DNA from: DAOUAT01 sp964551735
GTDB taxonomy: Bacteria > Chloroflexota > Anaerolineae > CG2-30-64-16
DNA length: 63,152 nt
Direction: 5' to 3'
Assembly: GCA_964551735.1 (NCBI GenBank)
Contig: CAZKEF010000031.1
Coordinates: forward strand, 1 to 63,152
A model generated the notes under the pieces. That model saw only the letters and a program-made list of their open reading frames with translations. It made no database searches and was not told the DNA's origin. Positions 62,501 to 63,152 of the stretch are shown here, in pieces; position 1 is the stretch's first letter, and every line of letters starts with the position of its first letter. Both the position numbers and the translations under genes were made by a program.

Positions 62501-62944
62501 ATCCAGCCGGTCCAGCCCCACGGCCGTGCCGATCCACAGCTCCCCGGCGCGGTCTTCGTAGAGCGCATAAATCCGGTCATGGGAAAGGCTGCGCGGATCC
62601 GCCGGATCGTTACGATAGACGGTGAACTGGTAGCCATCGTACCTGTTCAGCCCGCGCTCGGTCCCGGCCCACATGAAGCCTTGCCGGTCCTGCAGGACGA
62701 CTTCTACCTTGCTGAAGGAGAGGCCATCGGCAATCGTGATCCTGTCGAAGCGGATGGAGGGCGGGGGGAGGTCTTCCGGCGTCTGCGGGCCTTGAGAGGC
62801 GACGGCCACAGGAGGTGATGGTGGGTTCCCGGCAGGCGCTGGCAGAGCGAGCGTGCTGCCGAACAGCGCCGTGACGCCCAGCAGCAGGAGAACGGCTCGC
62901 CCGAGTACTTTGTACTCCCTCTTGGGCGTGTGATGGACTGACAT
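59588..62944 (-). CDS. Hybrid-type sensor: 14-blade Reg_prop propeller histidine kinase
   Basis: 1118 residues. A signal anchor (VLGRAVLLLLGVTALFGSTLAL) is followed by 14 Reg_prop motifs of the W(I/V/A)G(T/S)xxGLxRxD type (for example WAGTERGLNRYDG, WIGTAVGLDRLD), enough for two seven-bladed propellers outside the cell. A Y_Y_Y domain (~735-815; YAYRMEGVDRDW), one membrane helix (~826-848), a coiled coil, a HisKA_3 site (ARELHDSATQSLYA, His near 908) and HATPase_c (EALNNALRHA, VADDGIGFDP) follow. There is no fused receiver or AraC domain. ATG 62944 follows GGAGG by 5 bases. In Bacteroidetes such sensors bind glycans; the ligand here is unknown. Confidence 0.94.
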   Translation of the reverse strand: MSVHHTPKREYKVLGRAVLLLLGVTALFGSTLALPAPAGNPPSPPVAVASQGPQTPEDLPPPSIRFDRITIADGLSFSKVEVVLQDRQGFMWAGTERGLNRYDGYQFTVYRNDPADPRSLSHDRIYALYEDRAGELWIGTAVGLDRLDRATGAFVHYQAGLGGNPFTGLPDTGATVLAIQEDRHGVLWIGSSAGLYHLDPGSQAPTRDPSWRQVARIAENSDGRLWVADVDGLYLYDPQTGQRSPAGLGVLADPVILVDRRGDVWVGAADGLRRMDHATGSAVHYRHDPDDSTSLGDDRVFALLEDRAGRLWIGIPGGLDLFDRERNRFVHYRYDPSDPYSVSDHVYSLYEDRSGVLWIGAARGLSKYSWGANRFTLYTRLPGISPEAMAANAGQPLEISGLQSLSSDRAWAVHEEQTGNLWVGLFDGGLNRLDRAAGTVTVYRYDPADPSSLSSDTVREIYEDRSGALWVSTDGGLDRFEPGSRTFLKGWGLGISEVAWTITEDRAGELWIGTLADLYSFDREAGRFTPHQGPGWSSVAVRSLFADETGLLWIGTQGAGLYRWDGTRFTSFQPQTSNPRNASGGFIRSIYTDPAVDSGAVWAGTDVGGLLRFDRAAPGSEFRQYTEKDGLAGYRVQCIMADADGTLWLATNRGVSRFDPATQTFRNYDARDGLYNGESWDCFQSSRGEMFVGGLGGLAAFYPEQIKDNAQPPPIVVTAFRLLNQAEPLQLPADGRVQLSYQQNDLTLEYAALDYHAPDKNWYAYRMEGVDRDWVAAGTRRYVNYTNLQPANYVFRVKGSNNDGAWNEEGVTLHITIRPPFWGTWWFRGLVALLLAGASLAAYRLRVRSVERRSRELERQVADRTAELSQANVLLEGEIAERLRTEEALAQERAAAAVVAERNRLARELHDSATQSLYAVTLYADAATRLLSSGQIEPAAENLLKLRGTAKEALGEMRMLIFELRPPILAEQGLAAALRARLEAVEGRAGLKTELHVEGDPHVTSSHLGTVSRLPIHIEEGLYRIAVEALNNALRHAQARCISVSLCFDPEAARLQVADDGIGFDPAAAPKAGGLGLRGMAERAEEMGGTWRVESSPGIGTRMTIVVPTHAEPREGVP

Positions 62945-63047
62945 GTCCGCCTCCAGGTACTCCGTAGCCCCTTTCGGCTCACACTCCATCGCAAGTCGGT
63001 GAATGCGTTTTGACCATGTATGAGGTCTGGCCCAGACCCACACCCAT

Positions 63048-63076
63048 ATTCTATCACCTCTTGTGCCAACCGGCAA
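63048..63076 (-). promoter_or_regulatory. Promoter of the Reg_prop two-component genes
   Basis: TTGCCG (63071-63076), a 17-bp spacer and TAGAAT (63048-63053) on the minus strand, giving a ~97-base leader before the kinase ATG. The rest of the window to 63152 shows no gene; CCCTTCGACTACG near 63128-63140 resembles the CCCTTCG repeat family. Confidence 0.62.
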
Positions 63077-63152
63077 TAGGTGTCCCGAAAGCAGCAGGAA
63101 TTCTCAATTAAGAACAGGGCAGGGGCGCCCTTCGACTACGTCCCGGCCGTTT

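Overview
The window looks like a chromosomal segment of a high-GC bacterium, most likely a member of the Chloroflexota (Anaerolineae-like). This is an inference from gene content and style: GlcD-GlcE fusion proteins, Reg_prop sensor kinases, secreted proteins with Thr/Pro linkers, and many dispersed palindromic and tandem repeats. No rRNA or taxonomic marker was searched. Almost all genes lie on the minus strand. I saw no prophage, CRISPR array, complete insertion sequence or biosynthetic cluster.

Layout. 1-2386 is the N-terminal part of a large secreted protein (BNR repeats, DUF11, Thr/Pro linker, cadherin-like repeats). 2439-7663 is an ABC efflux operon (ATPase, FtsX-type permease, HlyD-like lipoprotein adaptor) with its own promoter. 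7870-11853 holds a URO-D-type methyltransferase and a P2A calcium-type ATPase. 12001-22970 is a metabolic operon transcribed leftward from a strong promoter: LutA, LutB, LutC, GlcF, two GlcD-GlcE fusions, and an alanine-glyoxylate-type aminotransferase between the fusions. Together these can oxidise lactate and glycolate and turn the resulting glyoxylate into glycine. 23134-27154 carries an unknown gene, a dGTPase-like protein, a membrane protein and Xaa-Pro aminopeptidase. 27374-33531 is dprA, manC-like, topA and xer. 33685-36667 is DUF2892 and the conserved ffh-rpsP-khpA-rimM cluster. 36824-42752 holds a stand-alone glycogen-binding domain, FtsH, a corrinoid protein, an RNase II-like protein and a cupin. 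tRNA-Lys(CTT) sits at 42859-42931. 43328-46747 is an ABC-2 exporter operon flanked by two decayed genes. 47427-49812 and 58878-62944 are NarL-type two-component systems. Between them lie an acetyltransferase, a TMEM175-like channel, an alpha/beta hydrolase, an acyltransferase, two broken serine hydrolase (class C beta-lactamase-like) genes, a lipoprotein and an orphan receiver protein.

The most unusual signal is the repeat content. Several families of short repeats sit in intergenic gaps, at gene ends and inside reading frames. They include heptamers at four sites, a palindromic GGAATCGAGGC family, a ~137-bp element with terminal inverted repeats present twice in opposite orientation, and a CCCTTCG...CTCAGG motif. 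In the linker of the second GlcD-GlcE fusion, two heptamer arrays and one palindrome lie nearly back to back without breaking the frame. One copy of the ~137-bp element supplies the stop codon of the xer gene, and a heptamer array starts at the stop codon of the acetyltransferase. In-frame palindromic insertions are known from Rickettsia, and heptanucleotide repeats from cyanobacteria; here both types occur together.

Decay is also visible: one serine hydrolase gene has an in-frame amber codon, its neighbour has a frameshift in a G run, and fragments of a third serine hydrolase and of an ABC ATPase lie nearby.
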